Part shown: in pieces, positions 43,400-55,826 of the stretch
Position numbering within the stretch: position 1 is the first letter of the stretch
Layout of the letters: every line of letters begins with the position of its first letter
From: Sycobia sp. Sy_11
Taxonomy: Eukaryota; Arthropoda; Insecta; Hymenoptera; Epichrysomallidae
Assembly (NCBI GenBank): GCA_018907035.1
Contig: JACCIC010000003.1
Coordinates: forward strand, 1 to 64,000
Reading direction: 5' to 3'
Length of the DNA stretch: 64,000 nucleotides
Program-made: the position numbers and the translations under genes
The notes under the pieces: model-generated
Told to the model about the DNA's origin: nothing
Seen by the model: only the letters and a program-made list of their open reading frames with translations
The model's database searches: none

Positions 43400-44355
43400 T
43401 AGTCCACGTATGTGCTCAATTTCAATTGCGTTACTGATTCTTGTTAAAGATTATTATTAATTGTAACCATTATTTAACCTAAATAAAATATATCTAATAA
43501 CCTCACAAAGTATTAGAAAAGATGGAGAAATACTCAATTAAATTCTATAACTAATTATTTTAAAAAAAGATGTGAATTTAAACTGTAAAAGAATTCTATT
43601 AAAAAGCAAATTTTCTTTCTTTATCATACATATCTATTATGAAAATTACATTTAATTTTTAATAATTAAGGTCAAATTCAAGTATAAAACCTTAATTTAT
43701 ATAATTTATTGAAGAAAAAGTATATAAAAGATCAGAATTCATTCGTTTTCAAAGTGTACGATCGGGATTTAGAACATTCTGAAATCAATCATTCTTATTT
43801 CTATATTGATTCTCTCAATTTCTTTCGAAAAAGACAGCAAGAGTATTGTTTATTAACAAAATTAAGTTTCATTTTAGTATTTCAGATTTAGACAAAGTTA
43901 TTATAAATAAAAATAGTTTGGCTGTCATTATACTAGCATAACTTTGTAAAATACACTGTAATACTAAAAAAATATTTATTAGTTTGTTTTATATTAATAC
44001 TTCATAGTTATTTTTTATTTGTATATTTCTATTAAATAGAAGTTTTAATTTTAGAGTTTAAGTTTAGAGGAATGTGAATTAAAAGTAATGCATAAAAATA
44101 ATAATTGGTTGTATGTAAAAAGGGTTGATTATAATTTCCGGATTTCAAACCATGCTTATTTTATAGAAGTATAAAAATTAACCAATATACTTATCAATAA
44201 CTGTATTTTTTCCATCCGCCAATTCGATATAAAATACAATAAAATGGCATGTATCCAGTATTTCCATACTGCGGTAGGCTTTCAAACAAATTGGGGGGTG
44301 CTGATTATGAATATCTTTTGGATTTTGGCGGAAATTGAATTTCATGGCAAAACTA
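43400..44355. other. AT-rich stretch without a recognisable gene
   Basis: No family recognised; the short frames at 43709 and 44244 have no supporting motif. Confidence 0.5.
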
Positions 44356-44356
44356 T

Positions 44357-44359
<3 letters not shown>

Positions 44360-44402
<43 letters not shown>
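44360..44402. repeat. (TA)n microsatellite
   Basis: Simple TA run. Confidence 0.95.
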
Positions 44403-44405
<3 letters not shown>

Positions 44406-45087
44406 AATGGTGTTTCGAATTTTCTCCCAAAATAAGAAATACTTTTAAATATTTCAAACGATTGTTATAGAAATCATTAAGATACGTCTTTTTGTTCTAT
44501 GAACTCGGTACAAAAAATGTTTCCTAAGAAAAATATATTCAAAGGTTTCTATATTAATTAGTATTTAAAAAACGGAGAACAGAGACATAAACGCCACCGT
44601 GTTATTTCAGGGAACATTGAGATGGAATTCTTTTATAATAATTTTTCAAAAATATCGTTTGGGAACAAAAAATATATAGAACAAAAAACATTTATTTTGA
44701 AGAGATCTATAACACTTGTTAGACATTTTTCATGATTTCTTTTATCGTCCGAGATGAATTCTAAAAACCATAGTTCATAATTCAAAACGATTGATATGTC
44801 ATACATGATGTCATATATTTTAGATATGACAATTGAATTTTCTCCTAAAGTGACGATGATGTTTGTAATCAGCGTTCCACAAAACATAAATATATAAAAT
44901 TACAGCCAAATTGGGTGTAGGCACTTTCCAGTATTAATAAAATTTGTAATTTTAACAATTTTAATTATTCGAGAAAATGAAAAAAGTATGTTCTTAGAAA
45001 ACAAAACTATATAATTGTCAAAAAAGTGAAACCAAGTTGTTAGATGAATTAAAAAAAAATTCATTTAAAAATTCTTTCTCAAACACG

Positions 45088-45154
<67 letters not shown>

Positions 45155-45673
45155 TGAGACATTTCTTATTTTATTATAATTGTTTATTTAACTATTTTTT
45201 ATAGACAGTGAAGAACCTTAATAAATTCTGTTGAAAATAGATTATTAAAGTTAATCAAAAACATTAAAAGATTAATTCATTCCTATGACACATTTTAATG
45301 GTATAATTTTATATTAAAATTTATTAAAATTCATAAAATTGACAAAGTTTAATTATTGTTAATTAACTGTAGTTTAATCAACATGAAAAAAAGGATTTTG
45401 TCAATTTTATTTACAGAAAATTGATTCAAGGTAATTCAAAATTATTAATTTAATCAATTCTAATAAATTTTAATAGAAAATTTTACCATTAAGAAGGATC
45501 ATAGGGATTAATTAGTCTTCAATAGATATCAATTAACTTTAATAACTTAGGAAAGTAGTAAAAATCTAGAAATTGATATTTTTAAATACGGAATTAGGTA
45601 ATAAAAGTACAAATTTTCGTTTCCGTATAAAAAGGTGCTATCTTAGTGACCGCTTTAAAATGATGCTATCTAA
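44403..45673. other. AT-rich stretch without a recognisable gene
   Basis: Contains a (TA)n tract at 45092-45151 but no other feature I can support. The frame at 44633-44887 has no motif. Confidence 0.5.
45092..45151. repeat. (TA)n microsatellite
   Basis: About 30 TA dinucleotides. Confidence 0.95.
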
Positions 45674-46190
45674 CTCCTGGTGCAAATGTACGATATTAAA
45701 TGTTCTGTTTGTACCAATTATTATTATGCCAGTGTTAGAAAATAGCCATGGCTATTGTCTATTTCTTAACTTGCGATGGAACGCTTTTTCCGACAGTTTT
45801 TTAGCATTTTATGGAATCGTTAGAAAAAGATATTTTAATGCAATAAATACGATAGTTTTTATAGTGAGGCAATAATTGAAATTGATCCGCTAATAATTAA
45901 TTATTTATATTATTTTTATATTTTTAATACTTTAATGGATATTTTATTGATTATAATTATTTATTAGTCGTTCAATTTCAATTATTGCCTCACTATAAAA
46001 AAAATCATTTTATTGCATTAAAATATCATTTTATATGATTCCAGAAAATGCTAAGAAAAATGTCAGAAAAACGTTTCATCGTAAGCTAAGAAATAGACAA
46101 TGGTCATGGCTATTTTCTAGCACTGGCACAATAAAAAACGCTACAAATAAGACATTAAACGTGATGCATTTCCACCAGGGTAATAATAAA
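45674..46190. mobile_element. Foldback-type element with ~215-bp inverted arms
   Basis: 45674-45884 and 45973-46190 are inverted copies, sharing for example TAGTGAGGCAATAATTG at the inner ends, with an 88-base AT-rich spacer. Similarity is high at the centre and falls off outward. No coding frame is conserved. It may be a MITE or an aborted palindromic duplication. Confidence 0.75.
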
Positions 46191-46249
46191 TGGGAAATTT
46201 GGACCAAATTTCATAAATGTATGTTATTTTCAATAAATTCTAAACATTT

Positions 46250-46770
46250 TTAACATCCAATAAACAGCATAGAAGTTCTATTTCCGCACAGAATTTGTGT
46301 TTTAATATCGAAAAATATTTTTAATTCTCAGTATTATTATTGATATACTATCAAATAACCTCATAAAATATTTATTTTATCGTATAGTTAAAAAAATTGA
46401 TTTGTTTCATACTTTACAGGATATTTACTGAATTACAATTTCAAAAGATTTTTTAAAATAAATACAATTATTTCTCCTTTGATATATTTAGTTATAAAAA
46501 ACATGGATTATAATCAACATTTATAACGGTCATTCCATTCGTTTTAAAAATTTATCTTAATTTTGGTTTCTTTATAATTAATAGCAATGAATTATTAAAA
46601 ATTATGTCCTACATTACGATATTATTTACAAATTAATTTTTTTGAATTATTTAAATTTATATTAATTCGTTTAATTAATTTAAAATGTTTAATTCAATTT
46701 TTTTAAATCAATTTTTATTTTAAATGAATTAAATTCTTCTTTCGCTGGAACAATCTCTAAAAAAAATTCT
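46250..46770. other. AT-rich stretch without a recognisable gene
   Basis: No feature seen. Confidence 0.5.
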
Positions 46771-46830
46771 ACCTAACCGGATCTCAAACCGCAGACCCTT
46801 TCATTCGTAGTCTAACACCTTAGCCATAAT
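46771..46830 (-). ncRNA. tRNA-like pol III box pair, possible SINE head
   Basis: On the minus strand TGGCTAAGGTGTTAGAC resembles an A box, and 32-35 bases later GGTTTGAGATCC resembles the B box (GGTTCRANNCC). The surrounding acceptor stem does not pair well, so it is not an intact tRNA gene. A tRNA-derived SINE or tRNA pseudogene fits best. Confidence 0.45.
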
Positions 46831-46983
46831 GTTACGCATATTACATATAGTTGAAATTGCTTCTGATTGGTAACAATAATTGTTAGTAGTTACGTTTCTT
46901 TCACGCAACTATATAGAGTTGCGGTGAGCTTGAGTTTGTAAATGATGTAAAACCTCTTCCTCATTCTTTCATTATCAATCATT

Positions 46984-46997
46984 CCCACGCGCGCGCG

Positions 46998-47055
<58 letters not shown>
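46984..47055. repeat. (CG)n/(AC)n microsatellite
   Basis: CGCGCGCGCG followed by about 27 AC dinucleotides. Confidence 0.95.
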
Positions 47056-47057
<2 letters not shown>

Positions 47058-47178
47058 ACATAGCGATGCTAGTAAATTAATAATGCCATCGAAACGCTTT
47101 GTTCTATATGTGGACAATATAAAAATGACAAGAATAAATTTTAATATTGTTTATTTTTTAATAGATTAATATACATGT

Positions 47179-47182
<4 letters not shown>

Positions 47183-47251
<69 letters not shown>
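47183..47251. repeat. (TA)n then (GA)n microsatellite
   Basis: A compound TA and AG dinucleotide run. Confidence 0.95.
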
Positions 47252-47252
<1 letters not shown>

Positions 47253-47496
47253 ATGTATTTTTTAAATAATAAACTAGAATAAACTATATTAAAATATATT
47301 CTTGTCATTTTTACAATTTCAACATATTGAACAAAGCGTTTCGATGACATTGTTTATTTATTTTTGGTTTTTACTAATTAGTTTTATTTATTATAAGTGT
47401 TAAAAAGCTTGTAATAATTATCGCTTTGTTGCAAAAATATTTGAAAAGCATTTATAAGCATGGTAGAAAATAATACTTCCAATTTTCTATTATTAC

Positions 47497-47501
<5 letters not shown>

Positions 47502-47558
<57 letters not shown>
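47502..47558. repeat. (TA)n microsatellite
   Basis: Simple TA run; a second one lies at 47672-47720, each preceded by TTTCTATTATTACATTT, so this is also a short direct repeat. Confidence 0.95.
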
Positions 47559-47562
<4 letters not shown>

Positions 47563-47669
47563 CATATCTAGTAATGTATATGGAATTTTGGTATATATGA
47601 CCTAAATACAGGAATGATGAATTTTTCAAAAAAATTTTTCTCATTATTAAATTTTCTATTATTACATTT

Positions 47670-47671
<2 letters not shown>

Positions 47672-47720
<49 letters not shown>
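47672..47720. repeat. (TA)n microsatellite
   Basis: Simple TA run. Confidence 0.95.
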
Positions 47721-47725
<5 letters not shown>

Positions 47726-47851
47726 TTTGAAGTATGTTTTACTCCGTGTTATCTTAAATTTCTTTTGTAAACCCATCATAAATTGTTGTTTTCAATAATC
47801 TTGAATGAAGTTATACCTAGATGAATGTCACATCATCAAAGACTAAGATAA

Positions 47852-48345
47852 TATCACATGTGCAACAATATTTTTAATGCATAATATTCAATATAATGGC
47901 AAAAAGTAAAGAGCGAGGTTTATTTTGCATAAAAAGCAGAAATAGTGTTCAATTTTTTATATTTATATGAACAATCTTGTTCATCCTACAGTAATTTTAT
48001 ATTCGCATGTGATCTTAAATGTCTTTTACAACTACATCATAAATTGATGTTGGTTTCTCTGTTTTGGAATTCAATTCTACAAGAAGAATTTCAAATGACT
48101 AAAAAATAAAATAGTATCACATGTGCAACAATATCTTTAATGCATAATATTCAATGTAATGGCAAAAAGTAAAGAGCGAGGTTTATTTTGCATAAAAGGC
48201 AGAAAAAGTGTTCAATTTTTTATATTTATATGAACAATCTTGTTCATCCTACAGTAATTTTATATTCGCATGTGATCTTAAATGTCTTTTACAACTACAT
48301 CATAAATTGATGTTGGTTTCTCTGTTTTGGAATTTAATTTACAAT
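47852..48345. repeat. 263-bp direct tandem repeat, two copies
   Basis: Copies start TATCACATGTGCAACA at 47852 and 48115 and share GGCAAAAAGTAAAGAGCGAG and further runs with few differences. Function unknown. Confidence 0.85.
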
Positions 48346-48349
48346 AAAC

Positions 48350-48920
48350 AACCTTTTTCATCTGGTGTAATAATATTTTATTAATATGTGATCTTGAACT
48401 TATTTTGTAAGCAAAATAAATTCATAAATTTTGATTAATTTTTGTATTTACATAAAATATTTATTAGATTTATTTAATATTTATTATTATATTATATTAA
48501 AAATTAAGTATTTAGAAACTCCACTTTTATTTTATTTTTGTAATTATTGTTAAGAATGCAATTTTTTATTCTTGAATTTTATTTATTACAAGACGAATTT
48601 CAGATCACTTAAAAATAAAATATTACCACTCATTTAATAATATTTTTAGTATATAGGCAAATCAATAATATATTGTTTTTTATTTTACATTTAAATTATT
48701 GCCAAAAGTTTAGTAACCTCAACTTTTATTTTATTTATTTTATTTTAGCATGTAATTTCAAGAATTTAATTTTCTATTTTTGATTTATATTATTATTTAT
48801 ATTTCTAATATTTGAGACAATCAATGGTTTTTGTCTTTTTATTCTCACGTGTTGATTACTGCAATATTATATAAGTATTAAATATTGATAATCGAATGTT
48901 TAAATTAATTATGAAATAAA
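48350..48920. other. AT-rich stretch without a recognisable gene
   Basis: No feature seen. Confidence 0.5.
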
Positions 48921-48924
48921 AAGT

Positions 48925-49195
48925 TTAGTACAAATACATAAGACTTGATTTGGAATTTCCACAATAAAAAAAAGGAAAGTCTTGATCTGCAGATTGAAAA
49001 ATTCCTCTGCATGATCAAGCTGGCATCGGAGTTGGATCTGAATTGCTTTGTGATACTCGTGCGCATATTAGATGTTTTGGCTTAGCCTCTGTAATGATAT
49101 AAACGAAAACGACAACGTCGCATTGGACAAAAGCGTATAACTATATCTATATATATTTATTACCTACGTCACAGCTCGTGACGTAGACAAATCCG
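48925..49195. repeat. Dispersed repeat, copy 2 (pairs with 42800-43080)
   Basis: See the copy at 42800. Similarity stops just after the palindrome, at GACAAATCCGCAC. Confidence 0.85.
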
Positions 49196-49316
49196 CACAT
49201 TAATTTATGCTGACGTAGCTGTGACGTCGCGTTGGCGCGTTAGAGTACCAGTTGAGCCTGTTGAGGGCGCACGCTCCTGGCGCTCGAAAATCGTCGAGCC
49301 TTTCATATATGTCATC

Positions 49317-49387
49317 GGCAATCTCTCTTTATTATCTCTGGTCATAGCAGGTCATAGTCACATCAGAGATAATAAGGGGAGATCGCC
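49317..49387. repeat. 24-bp inverted repeat (hairpin)
   Basis: GGCAATCTCTCTTTATTATC at the left pairs with GATAATAAGGGGAGATCGCC at the right with few mismatches, around a 23-base loop containing two GGTCATAG words. Confidence 0.75.
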
Positions 49388-49502
49388 GACACTTATGGGC
49401 CAGACTGCAGTAAAAATTTTCGACTGAAAACGAGGACCTCTGGCGGCCAAAGCGAGATACTGGCCATTTCATGCGATATTCCAGATGTTGTTTTTCGAGC
49501 TC
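49364..49502. repeat. Dispersed repeat pair member (with 63573-63666)
   Basis: Shares CAGAGATAATAAG, GTAAAAATTTTCGACTGAAA and CCAGATGTTGTTTTTCGAGC with 63.6 kb. The 63.6-kb copy lacks about 40 internal bases. Confidence 0.8.
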
Positions 49503-49638
49503 GTGCGATGGTACGATCGACGGGGGAGATGGCTGTCTTTGGCGCGTGCAGAGGAAAAGCTTGTCGAGACAATAGGCTGGCAGCGGGGGTGCAATAAAAG
49601 ATGAGTAGCTTATACTGACCAAAAAGAAATTTTATTGC

Positions 49639-49640
<2 letters not shown>

Positions 49641-49685
<45 letters not shown>
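49641..49685. repeat. (TA)n microsatellite
   Basis: Simple TA run directly before the LTR fragment. Confidence 0.95.
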
Positions 49686-49688
<3 letters not shown>

Positions 49689-49864
49689 AACCGCCCGAAC
49701 GGCGGTGATAGATTAGAGCGCTCGTGTGAAACCGCGAGTGTTCATGTGAGTTCGCGAAACGATACGCGCGAGCCGCGAGGGCGCTGTACGTATGAAGTTC
49801 GAAATGAATTTCACTTGCACTTTCTCTTTCGTCCCCGGAGTTCATACTTTTCGACGCACCTTCG
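49686..49864 (+). mobile_element. Fragment of element B LTR (first ~190 bases)
   Basis: TGTAACCGCCCGAACGGCGG and the following bases match the start of the LTR at 61419, with an 11-base deletion in the middle, then diverge after CGACGCACCTTCG. No internal element region follows, so this is a truncated solo LTR. Confidence 0.85.
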
Positions 49865-49941
49865 TGTTATATAGCAAATAGTTTCTCTCAATTTTACATT
49901 CACAGAAATTTTGCACGTATGTATTGATATTGTATTTTACA

Positions 49942-49946
<5 letters not shown>

Positions 49947-49986
<40 letters not shown>
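49947..49986. repeat. (TA)n microsatellite
   Basis: Simple TA run. Confidence 0.95.
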
Positions 49987-49989
<3 letters not shown>

Positions 49990-49990
<1 letters not shown>

Positions 49991-50390
49991 TTATAATAAT
50001 GGCATTATAAGTAACAGTATAATTATAATTTTACTTATAATTTCATATATTAGCAATATGCGCTATTTGTTGCCTGAAATGTAAACACACAAAAGAGAAC
50101 AACTTTCTCTTTTTCTTGGGAAATACGCTGGTATTTCAAAATTGATATAACAGCACAGTAAAGGATAAATTTAGTAATTACATAAATAAAAGTAGAAGGT
50201 CGAGGTCAAATACCTCTTAAACTTAGTGTGTTTACATATAAGATAAATAGCCTTTTCTGAAAATCTTTACATATAATACATTACCAGTTATTCGAATATA
50301 AATTATTCCTATATAATTCATATATTATTTACATATTATCTTAAATGACCGATATTATATTTAAATTTATACGTATATTTTTCTTATGTT

Positions 50391-50434
<44 letters not shown>

Positions 50435-52335
50435 TATATACATTTCATTGATTCTGATATTTTGTCTGTCCTTTCTCGTCATTCACGTCCCTAAATATTT
50501 ATTAAATTATTATATTAAATATGTATCGTTTTCTCTCTTATTAAGTGTAAAAGCACATGAATACCATATCGTCCCTGCCCCTTTTTGAACCTTTTTATAA
50601 TATTACATATGACCCTCAGAAGCACATAAAAGACGGTTTGATTTCAAATATCTACTTTTACAAATAATTCATCAGGATACTCAGAAGAAACAACATATAT
50701 ATATATATATATATCAATCTGGAAATTAGAAGAGATCAATGAAATTATCAGCATTGCAAAACTTCATAACTGAAAAGCGTATACAACAATAAGTATACTA
50801 CACTCAGTGTATACAGGACACCTTTCCCCCTCGTTATAGATATCGCTTCCATTTTTCTTAACCATCACTACAGCCAAAGTATAAAATACTTTATAAAATA
50901 TACATACTCTCTAAAGCAAAAAAAGAGAAGAAGAAATTGGCTCAAGTAGCAGAAGAGCTTCTCTCTCTTTCTATTGACAAGTATAACCTATACGCTTGCC
51001 ATATAGGTGCACAGGAAGAATTTTGAAAGAGGACAATTGTCAGAAAGGAATTGGAATTTCTCAACTTTATAAAGTGGACATAGTTGAGAGTATTCACCAC
51101 AATGGTGAAAATTATAATAATTTTAACTAATTTTATAGAAAATCAAGGATTTCTTGCAAATAATAGTTCATGGTAGCTTGGCTGTGGCCAAGTATAGAAT
51201 CATGTTAAACAAAAAAAAAAAAAAAACAAGAGCAAATGCCGCTAATTTCTTTTCATCTTTTGAAAACAATTTGTTCCATTTAATTATTTAATTAATTGAT
51301 GAGTATACATATTTAAGCTATTTATTTCAACAAATAGCTGCTGGGAGCATCATAACAAACATAATTGAAAAAAAAATCACACGCTTAAGCACAAGAACTT
51401 TCTGATATTGTAAGTATTCTTTCTATTTTCAGCTACCAGACATTAAGCTGTTAAATATTAAATAATAATAAATAACATTAAGCAACAATACATAAGAGTA
51501 AGCAGTTAGATGAGTTTTTTTAGTGATATCGACACCATTATATTATAACAGCATTATAATAGTATACAAGGTAATATAACCAGTATATAATAATCCAATA
51601 AGGGATTATTACTATAAATATTATAAATAATATTAATACAATCACTATACATTATATTAATATTTACAAAATAATATTAATGATTATAATATAATGATAA
51701 GACAATAATAATAATAAAATAATAGTAATATAATTACTATATATTGTCAAGAATATTGCTATAATTACTATAAATAACAGCTTAACAATAAAATAACTTA
51801 AAAAATACAATAACTAAGTAGGTATAAGAGCTGAAACTATTAACAATAATAATGCAGGGACCACATAGCGAGACATATATATAACAGGATTAATATATAT
51901 GAAATAACCAAAAACCAAAAAGAACAGTGATGGTATACAATTGACAGACAAGTGTTTGTATATATTAGAGTGAATAGTTAAATAAAAATTAGTCGTGTAA
52001 GCAGCACAAAGTGACCTCAACATAATAATAATAACTAAATAAACTTAAATAAAACAAAAAAAAAGAGAAAATCTATTGCCTATATTTTTATATTTGTAGC
52101 ATGTTATAACATTTTAATTATTAATAAATAAACCAACAGGAGGAAATTATAGAAGAAATTTTAGAAGTGTTTTCTTTTACTATTTAACTCAGCGTTACCA
52201 AAAAAAATTTTCTATCTCTTTTTCTTTCTTTTCAAGAAGTCTTATGTGGATGAATTAGTATCAGTCAGGAGTACTGTACTCTAAAATAAGGGTAGCAGAA
52301 GAACAACCGCAGTAACGGATAAATAATAACCATAG
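49990..52335. other. AT-rich stretch without a recognisable gene
   Basis: Contains TA tracts at 50394-50432 and 50694-50714. The frame at 51814-52023 (minus) is hydrophobic but AT-driven and has no recognised motif. Confidence 0.5.
50394..50432. repeat. (TA)n microsatellite
   Basis: Simple TA run. Confidence 0.95.
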
Positions 52336-52339
52336 TAAT

Positions 52340-52422
52340 GCACAATAATAATAGTAATAATAACAATAATAATAACAATAATAATAACAATAATAATAAT
52401 AACAATAATAACAGCCAACAAT
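52340..52422. repeat. (AAT)n/(AAC)n microsatellite
   Basis: Trinucleotide run of ATAATAACAATA type. Confidence 0.9.
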
Positions 52423-52560
52423 AAATGAATCTTTACATGAACATTTTTTATTATCAACAAATTTGGAATTACTGTTTCACTATCAAAATAAACCAGTTTT
52501 AAAATTTTTTTTTACTCACTAAAATTTTCTGCTTCACTTTTAGAAAAAGTTGATATATCA

Positions 52561-53589
52561 GGTATGTGAATAAGTCTTTCCCGTTTTTTTTTAAATTTTG
52601 AGCCTTTATTGTGAAAAAATGGTTACAAATGAATTATTGAAAGTATTGGCCATCGCTAGCTACAACTTTTTCCCATCTTTCTGGCAACATACGAATCCCG
52701 TTGCGAAAAAATTCGACCGGTTTGGCCTCTATCCAGTCATCCACCCATTTTTTGGCTTCCTCGTGGGAATGGAAGTGCTGGTCAGCTAGGCCATGCGTCA
52801 TCGATCTGAAGAGATGGTAATCAGACGGAGCAACGTCTGGACTATACGGCGGGTGGGGTAGGACTTCCCATTTGAGCGTTTCTAAGTATGTTTTCACCGG
52901 CGGTGCAACATGTGGGCGAGCATTGTCATGTTGCAAAATAACTTTGTCGTACCTGTCGGAGTATTGTGGCCGTTTTTCTCGCAGTGCGCGGCTCAAACGC
53001 ATCAATTGTCGTCGATAGACCGCGCCTGTGATCCTTTCATTCGGTTTCAGAAGCTCATAGTAAACCACACCTAGCTGGTCCCACCATATACAGAGCATGA
53101 GCTTGGCGCCATGCATATTTGGCTTGGCCGTCAATGATGATGCATGGCCGGGTAGTCCCCATGATTTTCTTCGCTTCGGATTATCGTAACGTATCCACTT
53201 TTCATCGCCAGTCACGATACGATGCAGAAAACCCTTTCTTTTATGTCGCTGAAGCAGCTGTTCGCAAGTGAAAAAACGCCGTTCGACGTCTCTCAGCTTC
53301 AGTTCGTACGGCACCCAATTTCCTTGCTTTTGGATCATTCCCATGGCTTTCAAACGCTTGGAAATGGTTGTTCGGTCAACTCCCAATGCTTCAGCAAGTT
53401 CTTCTTGCGTTTGACAAGAATCTTCATCAAGCAAAGTCGCCAATTCTCGATCTTCAAAGATTTGCGGCCGCCCGGAACGCTCCTTGTCTTCCACGTCGAA
53501 ATCACCGCTTTTGAAGCGTCGAAACCATCCGCGAACACTTGAATCATCGACACAACCTTCTCCATAAGCCTCCTGAAGCAATCGATGCG
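52561..53589 (-). mobile_element. 5'-truncated mariner, mauritiana type
   Basis: It starts at the terminal repeat GGTATGTGAATAAGTC (52561) and matches the mariner at 9.1 kb in reverse until CGATGCG at about 53589, where it is cut off. The left flank is CA, not the TA expected of a mariner target. The other end and the N-terminal coding part are gone, and element B sequence follows. Confidence 0.92.
52634..53589 (-). pseudogene. Mariner transposase, N-terminally truncated
   Basis: About 317 codons from HRLLQEAYGEG to ASDGQYFQ remain, with all three catalytic Asp motifs (TGDEKW, QHDNARPH, PSDYHLF) and about ten residue changes from the 9.1-kb protein. About 30 N-terminal residues of the DNA-binding domain and the start codon are lost, so it is probably inactive. 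Confidence 0.9.
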
Positions 53590-53794
53590 AAAGAGCAATT
53601 TCCAAAAAGAAAAGAAAAATACTATTTTATCTCCTTCTAGGAAAATACGCTTTTTGGTTGTACCCTAAACAAATATAAACAAGAACATGTCGAATAGCTG
53701 TTCTTACATTTTTACTGTATATATATTGTTGTCGTTTTATATTTACTTTCGTATCGTTGTATCGTCCCCGTTTTGAGAACCGGACTAAGGAATA

Positions 53795-54946
53795 ATGGAG
53801 CTCGCTCAAGAAACTAGAAGTGATATAGATGAGGAGAGAGCAAGACTCAACGGCGTCTATGACAAACTGCAAAAAGCCGCGCTGCTCACAGAAGCCGGAC
53901 AAAAACATATACGAATAGACGAGGACCTAACCATATTAAAAGACAGGCTACTGCGCTTCGAAATGCGGCGGCGCTTCGGACCAAAAGCAGCAGAATGGCA
54001 CGACACAGATGACGAAGCAAAAGAGACCAACCGAGAGATGGCGGTATGATCAAAAGTTTTGAGTTCCACCGCACTCGACCACATACAGAATGACGCAGAT
54101 AATATCGATACTGCGGAAAACATAAACTCTACAGAACTCCATATCGCCACCATGGCACCGAGCTGGCCGAATACCGCTCCATACATGGGATACCTGTACG
54201 GGCCATGGTCGTCACCACCAGCGCACACCACAGCGAACACCACTGGAGATAACCATCTCCCAGCTGCTGCCAGCAGCTGGCAACATCTGCCTGGAGGATG
54301 GCTATATGTTCATCCAGCACTGTTGCAGCAGTACGCCACGATGCCACACCCGGGTATGCCCTGCACAAGAGCTGGAGCACAGCCCACGCTTAATGCAGCA
54401 CCAACAACATTGAATTACACCAACACAAGCCGACCCTTCGAGAACACCTATCTGAAGGAAACGCGGACTGGACAATTGCTGCGCCAGTGGAAGGTGCAGT
54501 TCATGGAAGCCCCTCGCGAAGACGTGGAGGAGTTCATCGATAGGATGGAAGAGACGATGAACAGTCTTGACATCCCGGCGGCTGACATCTTGAAACTGAT
54601 TCCAGGGATACTGGGCGGCTCACCCCGCATCTGGGCCAGACCCTTCTACAAACAACGGCGCACCCTGGAAGAATTCAAGGCAGCGCTGCGCCGTCAATTT
54701 CGGCCTATCGACTACACTCTACGCATCGAAGAGGAATTGCGTGACAGAACGCAAGGCTCGAAAGAGCCCATTGGCCCATACCTCAGAGGTATACGCGTCC
54801 TGCTGGACAAAATGTCACCTGCCCTAACACTGGAAGCGCAGCTTGACAGAATATATAGAAATCTGCATCCATCATGGAAAAGATCAATAGAAACGAGTTC
54901 CAGTCCATCGACGAGCTGCAATTGCTGGGTCAGCAAATCGAGCTGA
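53795..54946 (+). pseudogene. gag: gag of element B, part 1
   Basis: ATG 53795 opens a charged coiled-coil-like N-terminus (ERARLNGVYDKLQKAA). The frame meets TGA at 54047-54049 and goes on in the same frame through a Pro/His-rich segment to a Retrotrans_gag domain (VEEFIDRMEE, FKAALRRQFRP, GPYLRGIRVLLDK). A frameshift at about 54875-54885 leads to the next part. Confidence 0.8.
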
Positions 54947-55733
54947 AGAGCGAGCTCACGAAGCGGTACAATGAACCGCCAGCACAAGATGAATGCATGG
55001 TGAGCACTGCGCCCTGCTCTCCGTCAGAAAGGGCAAATCGACGATCGAGACTGGCGGCAATCGATGATGAAAAAACAACGGCCCCGAAGAAAACGGTCAC
55101 GATAAGTGAGCCAGCCGCCTCAGCTGACACCAGGGGCGACATCGTACGATCGCACTCCCACAACTCGCGGAGAGATACCAGATGAGACAGTCGGTCTCCT
55201 ATAGTCAACAGGGAAGCAACGGCAAAAGGAACAGAAGAGAGCAGGCGACAAAGAAGTCCATCGCCACGGTATCGGTCACCGTCCCCTTACCATAGAATAC
55301 CACCCCCCTCACCTAGATACCCCTCACCTGTATCGGCATCACGTCCCAGCAACCCCTCTCCATCCCCGCCATACCGACACATATATTCCTCTCGAAGTCC
55401 ACCACGTAGTCAAGACCGTGAATCACGGAGAAGGAGAACACCTGACCATCAGTACCGATCACGTAACAGAGACGATCATAGGTACCATTCGTACAGATCG
55501 CCTGATAGAAGAGATCGGGAATATCGTTCCCCAGCACGAGAGAACGGACGACGTTCTAGAGATGGACCGCAGCGGGAGGATGACAGGCCCTGCTGGACCT
55601 GTAAGAAACCAGGATACTGGGCAGACAGATGCCCTGATAGACGAAAAGTCTATTGTTACAATTGTGGCGAGAACAATGTAACGACACTGAACTGTCCCCG
55701 ATGTAGTCCACGAAAAAGCTCGGGAAACGAGTA
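54874..55733 (+). pseudogene. gag: gag of element B, part 2 with zinc-knuckle module
   Basis: After a short coding stretch (FQSIDELQLLGQQIELKSEL) more breaks follow. At about 55590-55720 the DNA reads CWTCKKPGYWADRC and CYNCGENNVTTLNCPRC. The first is a CCHC knuckle with His replaced by Tyr; the second is a C2-C2-type finger. The same two-finger module recurs, better kept, at the end of ORF3 (59.9 kb). Confidence 0.7.
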
Positions 55734-55826
55734 AGGGATGAGGATACTGGAGTCGAACTCGATAATCCCAGCAATACGACTCCACACATCACTGACAATG
55801 AATACGACTACCCCAGAGCCAGGGAC

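Noticed and set aside
45573..46253. Two frames of 100 and 72 codons
   Set aside because: They are opposite-strand readings of the foldback arms and share no codon-level conservation.
47501..47779. Minus-strand frame rich in YIYIYI
   Set aside because: Translation of two TA microsatellites.
47852..48345. CRISPR-like array
   Set aside because: Only two long tandem copies without spacers in a eukaryotic setting.
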